NCBI GenBank assembly: GCA_008711295.1
Contig: VUYV01000054.1
Span: forward strand, 398,781 to 462,780
Source of the DNA: Anarhynchus alexandrinus
Lineage: Eukaryota; Chordata; Aves; Charadriiformes; Charadriidae
Reading direction: 5' to 3'
Length of the DNA: 64,000 nt
This document shows positions 1-12,522 of this stretch, piece by piece. Under the pieces are notes generated by a model, which saw only the letters and a list, made by a program, of their open reading frames with translations, ran no database searches and was not told the DNA's origin. How positions within the stretch are numbered: position 1 is the stretch's first letter; the number at the start of each line of letters is the position of its first letter. A program made the position numbers and the translations under genes.

Positions 1-802
1 AGCTTGACCAATGCACCACAAATGAATGCAACTAAGAATATGTCTGTTTGCCATCCCCTTGATACAAAGGCTGTGAACTTCACTCAGCAATGAGAAACTC
101 ATTGTGGGAGGAAACTTTCTGTGCCCTCTCATGAACACATTGTTATGTAAAAACTATTTATTTTGATTTGCACAAATTCATTAAAACAACTGAGAAAAAA
201 AAACCTTCTCAAGATCACCTTTTAAAGACCTTCGTTCAAGCATGGACTAGTAATGTTTTCAGTGAAAATTCCATTTGTCAGCTATCGCTACAGCAATACA
301 AGTTAAGAAACCACGTAAATCAACAACAGGATAAAGAATCAATTCACTTTTCTCATTAAAAGTATTTGTTTCTGAAAATTCTACTAAATCCAGGTGCTTG
401 AGGAACAGCTATTACAGAGTCAAACGTCTTCCTTTGAGATCATGATTTTACTTTAAAGTTCTTTGCCAGACTAATAAATGAAGGCATAGTACAGTAGAAT
501 GAATAAATGCCAAAGCGTTATGTGATGCTTATAATGAATGCCTGGCCAAATAAAAGCAGGTGATTGCATATTCCATAGGTAAAAGTAATGGAGGGAGTAT
601 TCCTTCCACAGGTTGATCACCCAAGACTATCACATTATTCCGGATGGCATATCAAGGAGCAAAGTCATTTTCTGATATGCATTGTGAAAAAACTGCATCA
701 AGAATTCTTTTTAACTTTCCCTTATTAAAACCAAAACATCAGTAAATATACATGTTGATATATTTAACTTTCAGTTATTGAGGACTGAAATACATGAGAT
801 GA
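1..802. other. Gene-free AT-rich DNA
   Basis: I see no gene or recognisable repeat here. Reading frames are short and rich in F, L, K, N and S codons, as expected from AT-rich non-coding DNA. The right edge runs into a decayed CR1 fragment. Confidence 0.5.
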
Positions 803-1300
803 TTGGGGAAAATTTATGAAAGATCAACCCAGAGGATTATAAGCAAGTCAGCCTGATTGCAGTCCCTGGGAACACATTTCTGGACACAAAACTGGTATGG
901 TGATTGGGACCAGCTGGAATGGATTTGTAAAGGGTAAGTCATGCCTGACCAACCTGGTATGATGAAATGATTTAATTTGTGTAGATGGAGAGAGCAGTGA
1001 TCATATTTTATCTCAAGTTGAGCAAGGCTTTCAATGCCATCTCTCACAGTATTCCTGTCTTTAAGTCAGGATGTTATGGTCTACCTGGGTCGACAGCCAA
1101 ATGGGTAAAAAGCTGGACGGATGACTAGGTTGAGGGTAGGATTAGCAGCTCATACTCTACCTGGATGCTGTACTGCAGGGGTCCATACTCAAATCTTTCC
1201 TGTTTAATATCTCTATCTCTTACAACATAAGCTGAAGAAGGACTTATGGCTATGAGTTGGCACACTCCTGAATTTTGCAGATGACACCTATGAAACAAAA
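803..1300 (+). mobile_element. Decayed CR1 LINE fragment, reverse transcriptase region
   Basis: This is an old, 5'- and 3'-truncated piece of a CR1 non-LTR retrotransposon in + orientation. Several landmarks of the CR1 reverse transcriptase coding strand can be read in order. They are the segment for gly-lys-ser-cys-leu-thr-asn-leu near 930-955, the 'agcaaggctttc' block (FSKAFD-type motif) near 1021, 'ctctcacagtattcctg' near 1041, the 'gggtccatactcaaatc...tgtttaatatct' block (GS-x-LGP-x-LFN motif) near 1178-1212, and 'ttttgcagatgacacc' (FADDT catalytic motif) at 1274-1289. Stops and indels interrupt every frame, so no protein can be made. The short - strand frame at 814-1047 is the antisense shadow of this element. 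Confidence 0.75.
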
Positions 1301-4300
1301 TAAATGAGAGGATCTGGTTAAATATTCTCAGACAATTTGGAAAGCACAGTTTGTCCTCCCATTCCTGTCTATATTACCAAAAATAAACCTCAGGTTTATG
1401 GAAGAATCACAATTCCAATACATATCCTTTGATCACTTTTCTTCCCAAGTGTTTTCCTAAAATCAATCTTTTCTGTTGTTCCTGCTCTTCCCTGATACAT
1501 ATTTCACTTGCTGAACTCCATCTAAGAAATTAGGCAGTATGTCAATAGAGATTCTTTGCAGAAAATACTCCAACTGGTGAATAAATTACTGAAAGAAAAA
1601 AATAATTGAACTCCCTACCACATCAAAAATTCTGTTATTATGATTTCTTTCCATTGGTTTAAAAAAAAAAAAAACAAACAACACAAAACAACAAAAAACC
1701 TCCAGATTTTGAATTGAAAGCTTAATTGAGTCAGAACACATTTTATATGTTAGTCATAATCATATCAAACTTATAAAGCAAAAGAAAAATTAGAGAACAC
1801 CAGCACCAGTTGTCTGTAGTTTTAATATAGAGAACAAAATAGTACTGAACAAGGCTATTGCTCTAGTCAGAGATAGAAGCCAAAATCAAGACAAGGGAAT
1901 AAATCAACAACAGATTTTTATCCGGAGCTATTCTTCACATTAAAAATGTGAGTCTTTATAAAGACTTGGCATAAAACTTTCTGTTAGAGAACATGCCATT
2001 TCCTCAGATATACTGAAAAAAAAAAAACATAGGGACAAATGTATGAGAAAACTCTCACAACTGAGCATCAACAACAAAAAAGGAAATTGCATTCAACAGA
2101 CTCTCATTTGAAGAAAAGCCTTTATTTGGACAGACTAAAAAGATTGAGCCAAGTAATTAAAAAATGACAACCACAACACCAGCTTCCTCTGAATCCAACA
2201 TATTTTATATATTAGCTGCTGACAACTATCTGGTGCCTATACAAAATGTAAAAAAAGATAAGGTTTTACACCCTTGTACTTTGGTTATACGCAAAGATAA
2301 TAGTTCACAAATGACAAGTGCAAAGATATGCGTAACAATGTTCTAACACTTCGATTCTTATCTGATGAGCCAGAACCTCTTTCAGCCTATTTGACCATAT
2401 CATAACACCCTTACAGGCCTAACTGAAGCCTGCATTCTGCCAGTAATCATGGACACAAAAGGAAATAAGCTGACTGTAGCAAAGTTCTGGTTATCAAGCC
2501 TGTACCTTGTAATTCTGCCAATTTCACGGGCAAAGTAGCAATACACTGTTGCTTTGTCAGAGCTGGCAATTCTCCAAACAATGGCTTTCCTACATCCAGC
2601 TGCTGTGTTGAAATCATTTGGTGTCACTTAAAACTTGGATCTAAATTTCTGCTTCAAGAAACACACATTCTAAGAGGACATATATAGGTGAGAATGATGT
2701 TGTAGATAGAGGACGTTCAGGAATACCAATTTGGTCAAATCTTTTCTATTGCCATTTCCTTAAAGCTGGATAAGTTTATACAAAAATTAAAAAATGAAAA
2801 CCATTAACATCCATATACGTATGCACATAATTAAGCCTCATTCTCCACTTTTATAGAGTACTATTCAAAACCATCTGAAAAACATATAACAGGAGGAGGC
2901 CCACTGCATTGATGCTGCCAGAGAGGTGTATCCAAAAGAAGAAACTGGTTAAATTGGATGGACACCTCTTAAAATGTAAGATTTGAGCACAAGAACCAAA
3001 TTCATCCATGTAGAAGTTCATCTTCTTCCTTCACATAATGTTGAAGATGGCTGTGGCAACACAAAAATAACTTTAAATAACTGCTGCCAGTTTAGATTTT
3101 TCTTAACTCCTAGTCAAATCACTTGTGTTAAAGCCTTTCAGTGGGTTGAATCCCGTTTCCTATTTTAGCTTTTAGACAATTTTATTTTAAACCATAAACA
3201 AGCGTACAGCCTGCAAGATGGATTTTGCCCATGAGAACAACTTATGTTCTCAGGATCTGCGGTCCCTCTCCTCCATCACGGGAGAGATGCTCATTCATTG
3301 TCTAACCACCATTGAGGCATCCCCATGGTGTGACAGACTAATGCTTGTGGGTGTAAAGGGAGTGCACACGCGCACTAGTCACAGAATCAGAGGCTTTTTG
3401 GTTTGCACAGAGAAGTTCGCTACCCAGGATGCTGCGGATGTGAAAGCTGGAAGGATCTGCCTTCCCTTACATTACCAGATGTATAACTATATATGTCAAA
3501 CATATAAGCAGTCATACTTTATCACGTGATTACATCATGTGACAGAGTCAACAGAGCTCAGTATACAGTTCAATAAGTAGCTATAAGAGACTTTCCAGAT
3601 AAAAAATTATGCACAACCTTCACTTAAGAAAATGCCTAATATTACAATAGGATTTTAAGTTTTGCTCAATATGTCACATTAACTGAGCTGTCAAAGCAGT
3701 TCACAGTGTGAAGAGAACAAAGCACCAGTATTTACATGGATATTAGCTGAAAGTGTAGACATACATTGATTCAATACTTTTGCTAAGATAAGAGTTGTAG
3801 GTAGTTTGACCTAAACAGAAGCAAACTTAAAATAAGAAAACAATCATCATTTTTTGATAAATACTTTGACAGTATTTGAGGAATACTGGAAAAAATTTCT
3901 AGTACTGTTTCTGAAGGACAAACAATGTATTTCCTTTCTATAGAAAATACCCAGCGAAGCTCCTCTTACTCCAAGTTCTTCAGAGGAGACTGCATTAGGG
4001 AGCAACATTGCTGGTTGTGCCTATTGCACTTCAAGAAATACCACCTCTTCTTGCATAAAATTCTGGCCAATATTTAACATTACAAAGTATCAACATGAAA
4101 TCACGATCAGATCAAAAGGAAGGGAACTACACTTACATATACATACAGGCAGCAGCAATAATTTTTACTGAGATATCACTAAAGAAAGCTGATATGAAAT
4201 AAGTTTAATATTTTTGTAGCAACTTGAATATAATTCTAACTAATAAATTACAAATTTAATTTCATTAAATGATTCAGTATTCTGCTACTTTACATCAAGA

Positions 4301-7279
4301 CAGCCATTATCCTAGTAATTGCTAAGCTGGATCAGATGACTTGTATTTCATTTGCCTTTCTACCAACTTATTTAAGGGAGCTGTTTTCATAGCCTATAAA
4401 ATAATTTTACTGAATAAGATGTTGTGAGGTGCCAAAAAAATTTTCACTCTAAGATCTAGAAATTGGGAAAGGACGTTTAAACTTGGCTTTGCACACCAAC
4501 AAACTTACAAAAAGAAAAAAAGTAGAAAAAAGAAATCTACATTAAAAATCATAGAAAACTCTTACTAAAGAAGAAAATAGTCATGGGATATTACCAAATT
4601 TCTGATCAGTTATATTTTTTTCTAAACAGACTCTTGGTAACGGTATGTATGTACTCATGTTGTCACCCTAATAAAACAGCATATGTTAAAGTATTTAGAG
4701 CTACATGTTTTATTAATAGATATAAATTCTATAGCTGATCATTCTGTTACTTCCTATGTTACAGTAACATTTATCATTGGGAGTCAATAAGATTTTCCCT
4801 TCAGCTAAAATTGGTCTTACGTGATAACACAAGCCTTATGCAAGTTCTTTTCCCGTACTCTTCAGTTCGTACACAGATGCAACTTGTGTATGTTGCAGAT
4901 GCAAGTACAGACTGAACTCATGACCGAGGTATGCCAAAAAAATGGGTGGAGAGAGATAAGTGAGGGAAGTCTGACCTCAGAAACAAGTGTTCCTGCGATC
5001 AAGATCTTTCTTATGCTGCAAAGACATGATATGCATGGCATCTGTCAAAAGTTGAAAATATATTTGAGATTCAGGGTGTAAAAAATTGCTTTGACAAGTT
5101 TTATCTTTTATAATGAATTATGCTTTTCATAATATTTGTAATTGAGATAGCTGTCAGAGTGTGACATAATACGTAAAGGAAGTTGCTAGTGCCTTAAAGG
5201 CCACTGGTAAGATAAACTGCAACTAGGAAGATACACCTTTTTGCGAATACACATGACTATATTTGAAATTGCTGCTGTTCTTAAATTCTGATAAAGAAAA
5301 ACTCTCTACTTCATTCTGCTAAGAAACAAAGACTAACATAATAGGAAAAATAATTAGAAAGTATAATGAGCCAAGGCGTAATCCTTACATGGAAGCATGA
5401 GATCAAAATATACAGAGCTGTATCATCCAGCAACACAACTAGGAAGCACAGAGAGCAGAGTGAAGCCTGCCAATCTGCAAAAGAGTCAGAAGATTTGTGT
5501 TGCCAGCTACCAAATTTTGGAAAACAGTTCTTTGGTGAGTGGCTAGCAGGGACAGCCCATATCCCAAAGGTTCTAGGCATCAATATCACTTTAGTCAATT
5601 GGAACGTAGAGTTAATCACAATCATCACTTCTCAATTATTAAAGGAGTAAGATGACTATTGAGGAGGAAGTCTACAGTAGACCCATGTATCTCTCGGTAT
5701 TCATTAACATACTCAGCTTGTAGAAATCTATGCAAGTTTGTTGGAGTCAAAAATCTATACTGATTTATACCAATAAATATCTAGCTTATGTTCTCTCCTT
5801 TACCTGCTACTCCAGATTGCATTTGAGACAGACAGCAATAAAGCAACAGAGCAATCTTGTTAGGTGATAGATAATTAATTCAAGTATCTTTAAACACCTG
5901 ACTTCAGCAAGAATGCCAGCCAAATCTGGAATACTGCTGTCTCAAACACTCACTGTTAGATACAATTATTCACACTTAATAAATATTAACAGGTTGAATC
6001 ACATTTAATTTACATTTACATTCTCTACTCAAGAACAAGAGAAGCTATGGTCTTGTCTTTATTAGTAAGTTTTGTCATACCCGAGAGCCATCTAGACTAC
6101 ACTACATCCTTCTCAAACTTGGGGGAAACCCAATACCCCAAGTTGAAGCTTCCTACTGGCCTCAGGGCAGGCCACAAACTCAGTTCAATCAGAATATGGC
6201 TAAATTCAAACGTTTTGCATTGCCAAGCTTGAGCTTGCAATGTTCAATGATTCTGTATGTGCACCAACTGCATTGAGATATTGCGTAACCAACAGTAGGC
6301 TGTCAATTGCTAGATAATAAAAGCCTTCATGAAGGCACTGGACTGTTGAGAAGAAGCACAATTATTTTGAATTGCTATCAAAATCACTTCAGAAAAAGAT
6401 GATAATTTCTCTATGGAGCTTGAACACATTGAGCTCCTATAGATTTGTATAGACTTCATACAGATGGTGACTGTAATCCTTTTTAACATCAGGATTACTG
6501 AAATATGTGAGGAAATACATCAGACAGCAAGTCAGAAATCTTTAAAGCATTCAGAAGTATGTCATAGCCAGCAGTATCAGGGATATCAAGGGTGCACACC
6601 CACTTCAGTATCTGTTGGAAGGGCCAAATAGTTATTCTAATCTGTTGCACTGCACACCTTCGGGATTGCCACGTACACAGTTTCAGCCAAACTACCAGAA
6701 GTACAGCATTTCCATGTTTTGGCAATGTGGTTTCTTTCACTCAGTAAGTATCCTCTTCTACCAATCAATACTGAAAACTGAGCTACCAGATCTTTATCGC
6801 AGGAGATGAAAAGACTGTCAGGATCATAATATTGTGGTCTGCACATCATGGTCCGCACAAGAAGAGCGAGGAGCTCTTTTGACTGTAGTGATGCAGACTT
6901 ATAGCAGATTTACAGCAGGAGCCTTTTGTACCCATACTCTCTGTGAAGATAAGAGGCATATGAATATATAGAGATGCCAGATGATTCAGTACTGTGAGTT
7001 GGACACTTGAAAGCACCCAAAGGTCAACAACTGAAAAAGTAGTCTAACCAGACCAAGGTACCTTTACCTGTACCTACTGTCTTGTGGCACCCTGAAGGCC
7101 AATGGTCCATAATATTTGGCCTTCAAAATGTCCTCCAGGTGACAAGACAGTGCTTGTAAGCTTCTTGTAAGCTCCAAGAATCAAACAGTGGGGGCAGGTA
7201 AGGAAATTGGCTTTTACACTGCAAATGAACACATGTTAGCACAGCAGTGCACTGCTAGAAGTTCAACTTAAGAACATTT
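1301..7279. other. Gene-free AT-rich DNA with short chance reading frames
   Basis: Nearly 6 kb without a recognisable gene. It contains A-rich runs near 1660-1700 and 2018-2028. A slightly GC-richer patch at about 3210-3480 holds a 103-codon + frame with no recognisable motif. Overlapping frames of 94 and 105 codons lie on opposite strands at 5311-5650. None has a recognisable domain, and most coincide with local base skew. I annotate no gene. Confidence 0.45.
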
Positions 7280-7354
7280 CACGGAATCACGGAATTTTCA
7301 GAGTTGGAAGGGACCTCTAGAGATCATCTAGTCCAACTCCCCTGCCAAAGCAGG
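7280..7354 (-). mobile_element. CR1 3' end, short fragment
   Basis: This is the last ~75 bp of a CR1 element inserted in - orientation. On the + strand it reads as a degenerate tail ('acggaatcacggaatttt') followed by 'agttggaagggacctctaga' and 'gatcatctagtccaactcc'. That block is the reverse complement of the highly conserved bird CR1 3' UTR. No coding part remains. The extreme 5' truncation is typical of target-primed reverse transcription of CR1. Confidence 0.9.
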
Positions 7355-8054
7355 ATTTCTATTTCAGTATTCATTTTTTTATGTGCCCCCAGTAGGCCAC
7401 AAGGAGTTAAAAGCATGCAGGTATTAAGGTAAGCAACAGCTCTTTTGCCATAGTATAACCTGATGTAAATGATGAACAGCTACTGTGTTTTAGATTAAGT
7501 TATTTGTGCTACAATGCTACCATCCCAGTATGCTATAAACATATAAAAGAAGTGAATAGCTATCACCACGATTTATGGAAGACTGTATATTCCTATTTGT
7601 GGTTGTGGTAAAAGTTTTAATTCCAATAACAAAAGCAATATCATTGAAAATCTCAAGCTTTGTTCTACCACACCCAAAAGCCTTAGAAATCAATTACAAG
7701 GCAGATGTAGGCATTATAAATCACATCAACATCAAAATGATTGTCTACTCAGCTGCAAAAGTCCAGAAGAAAAACCTGATTCTTTAGGACCAACAACTGA
7801 AGATTTCAGGTTCGGACATTTCTCTGAATGCATATTTTGCATTTGTAGTCTGATGGATTAGAATTCCCTGTGGTTAGGTCTAATTTGCTTTACCATAAAA
7901 TGGAATAATTTGAAATAAACTTTAGGCTGTTACTGCACTGGAATAATGCTAAAGGAATGTTATTATTATTCCAGACAAGAGGGACTGATATTTAATCTCA
8001 ATGTCACGGTTGCCCCTTTTTTTGGTGTTTTTTTCTTTTTCTCTTTTTTCAGTT
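7355..8054. other. Gene-free AT-rich DNA
   Basis: No gene or known repeat is visible. The right end (about 8013-8050) is a pyrimidine-rich run of T and C leading into a G-run cluster. Confidence 0.45.
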
Positions 8055-8079
8055 GGGTGGGGGGGGGAGAGGGGCAGGG
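8055..8079 (+). other. G-run cluster, potential G-quadruplex
   Basis: Four or more runs of at least three G are packed into 25 bp: GGG, T, a nine-G run, AGA, GGGG, CA, GGG. This satisfies the usual G3+N1-7 quadruplex pattern on the + strand. It follows about 40 bp of nearly pure pyrimidine, so strand asymmetry switches abruptly here. No function can be inferred from sequence alone. Confidence 0.6.
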
Positions 8080-9057
8080 ATAAGATGGAGAGTTAACTTT
8101 TGAATACAGTCTTATGAATTTTTATCAAACCCATATACTACAGGATTGGATTTTCCGTATGTTTAAGGAGACAGATTTTCCGCATGACTGGATTGGGCTG
8201 GGGGGATTCCACCATTGCAGCTGTAATGCTAATGAAAGATTCCAACAAAATTAGAACCCCACTGTAGTAATTACCACACAAAACCAGAGGTTTTGTGCAT
8301 AAGCTTTTAAAATGTGTGTACTGCTAATTGTTGCGAAGAATCTGCTGCATTCCACTAAAAAGAGATACGATTAACAGGTCATTATTTAAGCTCCTACTTA
8401 CGGATAGCAAAATTTACTTCCTTAATTAAGGAGCAAACAAAAATTGTAGTTACACCCCTTTACATCACCTCAAAATATTATCAATATCTCAGGAAAAGAC
8501 TCAAGAGGTGCCCTCATTATTTTAGCTCTCCACTCTTATGGTAGCATATTTTTCATACTAAACATTTTCAGCTATAGCCTGTTTTCTTTTTATTGACATA
8601 CTCTTCTTCACCTCAAAACAAATTCAGTTCTGCTTCTCTGATTGCCTGTACTTGTACTCCTTTGGCTCTTGAGCCTGACCTATTCATTCCCCACCCCATA
8701 AACCTGTCACCTTCTCATTTTTCTGTATGTTTAAGGAAGAACAAATTTAACACCTCCATGAACAGGCAGAAAATGAGATCTTAGCAACAGAGGGCAGAGG
8801 GAATGACTATGTCTGGACTAAGGACTGCTGTGTTGTTGACATGACAGGCATTTATAAGGCATTTACATCCTTTAGTGTGCCGCTGTTATGCTTTTCCTAC
8901 TAACAAATTATCAGTAACATTTAAGGAGGAAGACTGTAACTGAGTGTAGTACATAAACATATACAAGATTGCATCTTAAACCAAAACTAGAACGTATACA
9001 TAAAAAAACCCACGGAGATATTTACCTAAAAGAGACTTCAAATTCATTCTACAGTAG
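8080..9057. other. Gene-free AT-rich DNA
   Basis: No gene, RNA gene or known repeat is visible. The 63-codon + frame at 8593-8784 has no recognisable motif. Confidence 0.4.
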
Positions 9058-10364
9058 GCCTCTCCTGATACTCAGACTTTATTACTGAATTCATTGAAGG
9101 GTTACAAAAAAGGCTTTGATAGAAGAAAAGAAGCAATTCTTTGCTCATACTGTTGCTACTTCAGGGAAAAAAAAGGAAAAAAAAAAAAAAATCTTTCTTT
9201 AAAACCAAAACTTCCCCTGCATACTGAAGCTGCTTCAGTGTGGATGTAGTATCTTCAGTACATGTATCCAAAATATTTATTTACAAAAAAAAAATCCTAA
9301 ATATTTCCACACAAAACAGGAAAATTTTCTTCAGTACAAGAATTAAATTGTATACAATTAGCACAATACATACATTTAAGATTTGCAGGTAGACCAGAAT
9401 ATTTCCTTGTTTGGAATCGTAAGCATGAACTAGCAAGTATAAACATCTTATTTAATAACTTCTAAATTACTATCATCATAGCAGTCTCACTGTTATTATT
9501 GTATATAACTCAGTTTCAGTGCTACCCTGGAAGATGAAGGCAAGAAGGGAGTGTGAAACAACACAGTTCTTTACCCTGCATTAACAGGAATAGGTTAGAA
9601 ACACTTCATCAGAGAAAGACTCCACTGCAAGCAAAATTTGTCCGTGACTCAACACAATAGAAACTAAAATTTCCACAGACCTTCTGAGACAATCAGGGCG
9701 AGAATTTAAGTTTCTTGTTCATCGTTTTATAAAGTATATACTATAAAATACAATTAAATTTAATTTTTTATATTTATATACTCTAAAAATAATGAATTTT
9801 TAGTTTAGCGAAAGCTTTTGAAATATGGGTAGAAAAAAAAGAGCATTTTTTAACAATGGTCTTAAAACTTTGCCCCAGTTCATTAGCTTTTCTGAAGTGC
9901 TGACTTTTAAGGTTGGGGTGGGGTGTGTAGGAGGGTGTGTGGATTTGATTTGTTTATTTTTTTAAAAAAAGTCTCCTAGAAGAGTAGATACCTTGCCACA
10001 ACTTTGTCCTGCAAACAAATGTTCACAAAGCACACACAAAAAAAAAAAGAAGTAAAATGTTACAAGACAGGCTTCTCAGTTATAAGTATCACACATGAAA
10101 GATATTCAGAAGAGCTGTACGAAAGATTGGGCCAAGAAACTTCAGGCTGAAAAAATAAATATCAACATCATTTTGTGAAGCAAAGTTGTGTTTTGGTTTT
10201 TTTTTAAAAAAAAGGGTTTATTATCCAGGTGTATGAAACCTGGGAGAATTTTGTCCCCCAAGAACTTCAGCCTAAATGTTAAGCATGCAGATATTAGTGC
10301 CTGGTTTCTATCTTCTGGGTAAGGATGAAAAACTTCAGTTCAGGGAAAAATTAGTCTTGCTGCT

Positions 10365-10380
10365 GGGGGGGTGGGGAGGG
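10365..10380 (+). other. G-run cluster, potential G-quadruplex
   Basis: GGGGGGGTGGGGAGGG. The seven-G run can supply two G-triplets, giving four runs with one-base loops. This is a very compact quadruplex pattern on the + strand in otherwise AT-rich DNA. Confidence 0.55.
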
Positions 10381-11040
10381 AAGAGAATTAAAGGAATGAT
10401 TTTTGCTTATGAAGCCTAAAGCTGTGACATGAAATACATCACAAAACTGATTATCTGTAAAACATTGTTTTAGATTTACATTTTCATCTTACCATTGACT
10501 AGATTTATTCTTTGGAATGCTAATTGTTTTACCCACACTTGCTTGTCTTCCCCCCACCTTTGTTTTTTGGTTGTTTTTTTTTCCAGAAACTGACTAGAAA
10601 AATAGACTTGCAAAAGAAAGTAACAACGTAAAACATTAAATAAGATTAAAATGATCCTTTATGACAGTGCCTTTGAGTAACTGCCTTATTCATAAATACA
10701 GTTTTCCATGTTGTTTTTCCCCTGGAGGCATAGCTGGTAAGATAAAACTGTTGCTAAACAGCACCATGGTCCAATAAAGCACAGTGAGCTGGCAGGCGGG
10801 GAAATCTCATTTCAGGTGTTCCTGTAACACGCTGTGTTCTAATTCTGGCCACGACCTTTACCTTCAGCAAATCAATGCAGCTGTTTTTCCTGGGCCTATC
10901 TTGCAGGATTTTATTTTAAACCTGAATTGAGGGTGTCTCACATTGTTTGCTCACAAAGCACCTAGTTCAACAAGTTTTGATCTCTTCTGGGACTGTCAAG
11001 GTGCTGCAGTACTACAAAGCAATACAACCTGCTTTTTTCT

Positions 11041-11070
11041 GTGTGTGTGTGTGGTGTGTGTGTGTGTGTA
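11041..11070 (+). repeat. GT microsatellite
   Basis: About 30 bp of alternating G and T with one interruption ('gtggtg') in the middle. It is a simple dinucleotide repeat, likely polymorphic in length. Confidence 0.95.
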
Positions 11071-12000
11071 TAAATACATATAGCTACTAGCATTTCACAT
11101 CTATTTCATTTGGCTAACAGCATGGAGAGGGAAGCAAAAAATTTGATTTCTGAGGAAAGGAAAGCAAAAAATTGGATTTCTTGAGGGTGGAGGTATTTAG
11201 CTTAAGAGAAATATGGATGCCTGGATAAAAGTCTAGCAAACCATAACCCAATTACAGTATTTTGAACAAAAACTTTGATAAATTCCCTTATTTTGACAAA
11301 AAGTCTGCAACAACCCACTAATATAATGTTTAAGACAAACACACACAATATTCATTTCCTTTTTCTTGTATTAGCTATGAGAACATTAGTTATTCTATGT
11401 GATATTTCCAGTGAGGAAACTCTGTTCCAAGCTCATTCATTTTTGCCCACATGACAAAAATAAAACCAGCAGTCAATTACTGCACATCCTTTACAGACAT
11501 CACACCTGCATGCAGACAGACCATCTAAAGAGGTCAAGTAAATAATTTACTCTTTATTTTATACTTGAATACTAGTCAGGAAAAGTTTGTAACAAGTGAT
11601 CAACAGTTAAAAACATTATTAACCACCCTTAGATTATGAAACAGATTCTGCACTTGAAGTAACACCGTAAAGGCACAGATTTGCCTGAATAGTTATCCCT
11701 CAGGTTCTTGAAGGACCAAGTGCAAACCAACCTGTCAAATGCACTGACCCGTAAAAAAAAGTTTATTCCGATAAAAGCTGCAAATAAAAAAGGTCGCACA
11801 CCAATTAATCTAGGAACCCTGTAAACTGTATGCTCTTCACAAACCATTTACACATTTTCATTTTCCATTACCTCCCTCTCTTTCAAAATTTAAACAACTT
11901 TAAAACTTTTAAGCAAAGGTAATAAAATTGGCTTGGTCTTCTATTCTGCGAATATTGCTAAAACTTGTCTTTAATTTATTCCTGTGACTGACAGAATATA

Positions 12001-12004
12001 TGTG

Positions 12005-12043
<39 letters not shown>

Positions 12044-12044
12044 G
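12001..12044. repeat. TA microsatellite
   Basis: About 44 bp of alternating T and A with two G interruptions near the left side (tgtgtata..., then ...tgtata). The longest pure run is about 24 bp. It is self-complementary and could extrude as a cruciform. Confidence 0.95.
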
Positions 12045-12395
12045 GTTATTTCTGCTACCTAAAATTAACAACAGAACAAAGTTGAAGGAGACAGTAAAAA
12101 AGTTCTAGTGTTTTGATTCATGATTTTGAGATTTACTTGTCAGAAGAAAATATAACCACTGGGTTTGAACCGATTTTTCTATCACCACTGGCTTCCCAAA
12201 TGATTCATTTGTGCAAGTCTCTACCGAATTTAAACAGATTCATGCTAATGAAGCATTTAGCCTAATAAACAACATTCAACACAAGCCATTCCATGTTATC
12301 CATATTAATTAAAAAAAACCCTCTAAATCTTCACCCTATACTTGGAATTTCACATCCAAAAATGTTAAAACTCTAAACAACTCAGTATGTTCATC

Positions 12396-12522
12396 CTAAC
12401 CAATGTAAGGGCATTCTTCTTCAAGCCCACCGACATACTGTGGCATCTCACTGACACTGACTGAACTGTCTTCAAAAGTTACCACATTCAGCACTTTGCA
12501 GACACATGTGACACTGGAGCTG
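12396..12522 (-). CDS. Candidate terminal coding exon, protein not recognised
   Basis: Reading the - strand, 'ttatttcaacag' ends at 12523. It is a plausible splice acceptor with an upstream 'tactaa' branch-point-like sequence about 25-30 bases before it. It is followed by one base (phase 2) and 41 open codons, ending in TAG at 12396-12398. The predicted tail contains CVCKVLNVV, an acidic/serine stretch (FEDSSVSVSEMPQY) and ends LEEECPYIG. This is less hydrophobic and less biased than the chance frames elsewhere in the window. I do not recognise the family. No upstream exon of the same gene was found in the window, no homology can be tested, and a 42-codon open frame is not rare by chance. Treat it as a hypothesis. 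Confidence 0.22.

Larger units (their letters stand above)
9058..12395 (-). other. Possible 3' untranslated region of an unidentified - strand gene
   Basis: If the candidate terminal exon at 12396-12522 is real, this stretch would be its 3' UTR. It is AT-rich, lacks known transposons and has many A/T runs. A consensus poly(A) signal on the - strand (TTTATT read on +, at 9078-9083) lies near its far end, and a Pumilio-like TGTAAATA on the - strand lies near 9275. Such short AT-rich signals occur often by chance, so the call depends entirely on the exon. The stretch also contains a GT microsatellite, a TA microsatellite, a G-run cluster at 10365-10380 and an imperfect ~30-bp direct duplication at about 11131-11188. 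Confidence 0.15.

Noticed and set aside
2400..2627. - strand frame of 75 codons with 'caacacag' acceptor-like and 'aaggtaca' donor-like sites
   Set aside because: I recognise no protein family in the translation, and the splice-like sites are weak and common.
3218..3529. 103-codon + frame in a slightly GC-rich patch
   Set aside because: No recognisable motif, no supporting splice sites; GC content explains the lack of stops.
5311..5650. Overlapping frames of 105 (-) and 94 (+) codons, with a GTGAGT donor-like site at 5534
   Set aside because: Both strands are open, no motif, and no convincing acceptor of an exon in either direction.
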